Assembly (NCBI GenBank): GCA_963825405.1 | Contig: CAWGTB010000001.1 | Span: forward strand, 248,001-312,000 | Direction: 5' to 3' | DNA length: 64,000 bases | Source of the DNA: JACPNO01 sp963825405 | GTDB taxonomy: Bacteria; Acidobacteriota; Terriglobia; Bryobacterales; Bryobacteraceae | Shown: positions 63,195 to 64,000 of the stretch, piece by piece | How positions within the stretch are numbered: position 1 is the first letter of the stretch | Layout: each line of letters starts with the position of its first letter | Program-made: the position numbers and the translations under genes | The notes under the pieces: model-generated | What the model was told of the DNA's origin: nothing | The model's database searches: none | Seen by the model: the letters and a program-made list of their open reading frames with translations, nothing else

Positions 63195-63987
63195 ACATGC
63201 CGGGTGGCTGGAATCTTCCGTCGACTGCGGTCCAGCCGCCATCTACGAAAAGCACGCTGCCGGTGACGTAACTGGCTGCGTCGGAGGCCAGGAAAATAGC
63301 CGGGCCAGCCATTTCCTCCGGCTCGGCCCAGCGGCCCAGCGCGCTCTTGTTGGCATAAGCCTGACGCCATTCGGGATGATTGCGGATGGGCGCCGTCAGC
63401 GGCGTTGCCACCACGCCTGGAGCGATGGCGTTGACCCGTACCCCCCGCGGACCCAGTTCAGCGGCGAGCGTCCGCACCATCTGGTTGATGCCGGCTTTGG
63501 TGGCGGCGTAGACGCCTTGTCCAGGCTCGACCACCTGCGAGCGAATCGACGAAAACAGAATGATGCTGCCGGCGCCCTGAGCGGCCATGATCTTGCCGGC
63601 CGACTGCAGCACGTGCAGGCTGCCTTTGAGATTGACGCCGATCACGCGATCGAAATCCTCGTCGGTATAGTTGAGCAGCGGCTTGCGGACGTTGACGCCG
63701 GGCGTCGCGATGGCGACATCCAGTCGTCCGTGGCGGGTGCGCACGCCCTCGAAGGCGGCATCAACCGCGGCTCCATCGCGAATATCGAAAGCGGACGCCT
63801 CGGCGATGCCGCCGGCTTGCGTGATGCGCAGCGCCGCGGCCTCGGCGGCTTTAGCATCGACGTCGAAGCACACCACTTTGGCGCGATGACGTCCGCAGCC
63901 TTCGGCGACGGCTGCGCCAATGCCGGAAGCGGCGCCCACTACAGCGATAATTTTGCCTTCGAGATCGAACGAGGATGAATAGGGCAT
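63193..63987 (-). CDS. Short-chain dehydrogenase/reductase (classical SDR)
   Basis: 264 residues. The NAD(P) motif is AVVGAASGIGAAVAEG (Gly-rich TGxxxGIG variant). The catalytic tetrad includes SIILFSSI, YAATK and NAIAPGVVATPL, and the C-terminal SYVTGSVLFVDGG is typical of FabG-like enzymes. An acidic residue after beta-2 (VVCFDVDAKA) favours NAD+. The first sensing motif reads ATPGVN instead of the usual NAGV/NNAG, a mild deviation. It oxidises or reduces an unknown carbonyl. The downstream repeat provides the stop region. Confidence 0.9.
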   Translation of the reverse strand: MPYSSSFDLEGKIIAVVGAASGIGAAVAEGCGRHRAKVVCFDVDAKAAEAAALRITQAGGIAEASAFDIRDGAAVDAAFEGVRTRHGRLDVAIATPGVNVRKPLLNYTDEDFDRVIGVNLKGSLHVLQSAGKIMAAQGAGSIILFSSIRSQVVEPGQGVYAATKAGINQMVRTLAAELGPRGVRVNAIAPGVVATPLTAPIRNHPEWRQAYANKSALGRWAEPEEMAGPAIFLASDAASYVTGSVLFVDGGWTAVDGRFQPPGM

Positions 63988-64000
63988 CTGTCTTCCCTGT

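Overview
The window reads like a chromosome segment of an Acidobacteriota bacterium, most likely of the Solibacter/Bryobacter type. This is inferred from gene content: two ADOP-type MacB/FtsX permeases, PQQ beta-propeller enzymes with small c-type cytochromes, a DUF1111 di-heme protein, Tat-exported class V aminotransferases, DUF4159 and DUF2239 proteins, orphan PilZ proteins and many secreted proteins. No rRNA, tRNA, CRISPR array, intact insertion sequence or phage was seen. Base composition is GC-rich except for an AT-rich gap near 29.9-30.2 kb.

Layout. 1-2374: ADOP permease cut by the left edge. 2.5-3.6 kb: small HTH protein and a membrane protein. 3593-11099 (minus): six closely packed or overlapping genes encoding a sigma-54 activator without a receiver domain, an HD-GYP/GAF/GGDEF protein and a Dpp/Opp-type ABC transporter. 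11.4-13.7 kb: PilZ protein, subtilase with a WGSSAA tail, and a 40-codon secreted-peptide ORF. 13.7-16.6 kb: GNAT, exported aminotransferase, tandem paralogue pair. 16.6-22.5 kb: lpxL-like/mnmA/iscS operon, SAM hydrolase, methyltransferase, rsmD. 22.6-25.0 kb: PilZ and the two E1 subunits of a 2-oxoacid dehydrogenase. 25.1-29.9 kb: a TPR protein and a zinc-finger/TM/jelly-roll chimera. 30.3-33.8 kb: cytochrome c, MgtA-type ATPase, membrane protein. 33.8-39.1 kb: FAD oxidoreductase, GlsB-like protein, small protein and a badly interrupted ileS. 39.1-46.2 kb: CAP protein, cytochrome c, PQQ dehydrogenase, crcB behind a fluoride riboswitch, DUF4159 protein, di-heme protein. 46.2-47.3 kb: a GIY-YIG/DUF2239 pair with twin operators. 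47.3-56.8 kb: exported aminotransferase, M16 peptidase, coiled-coil protein, beta-lactamase-fold hydrolase, second ADOP permease. 56.8-64 kb: SsuA-like protein, secreted proteins, bactofilin, PQQ propeller protein, SDR.

Cross-cutting observations. (1) Many genes are interrupted by single-base indels, and most that I could reconstruct are +1 insertions. ileS and the M16 peptidase are worst. Codon-level conservation persists on both sides, so insertion-biased sequencing error (as in poorly polished PacBio CLR data) is likelier than decay. I annotate such loci as single genes and give the break points. (2) Short palindromic repeats of three families sit at or even inside gene 3' ends. (3) c-di-GMP genes (one GGDEF/HD-GYP enzyme and two PilZ receptors with intact motifs) and sigma-54 components (one activator, two candidate -24/-12 sites) suggest local regulatory circuitry. 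(4) The strongest RNA feature is a fluoride riboswitch whose CUCCUACGG segment can pair with the crcB Shine-Dalgarno.
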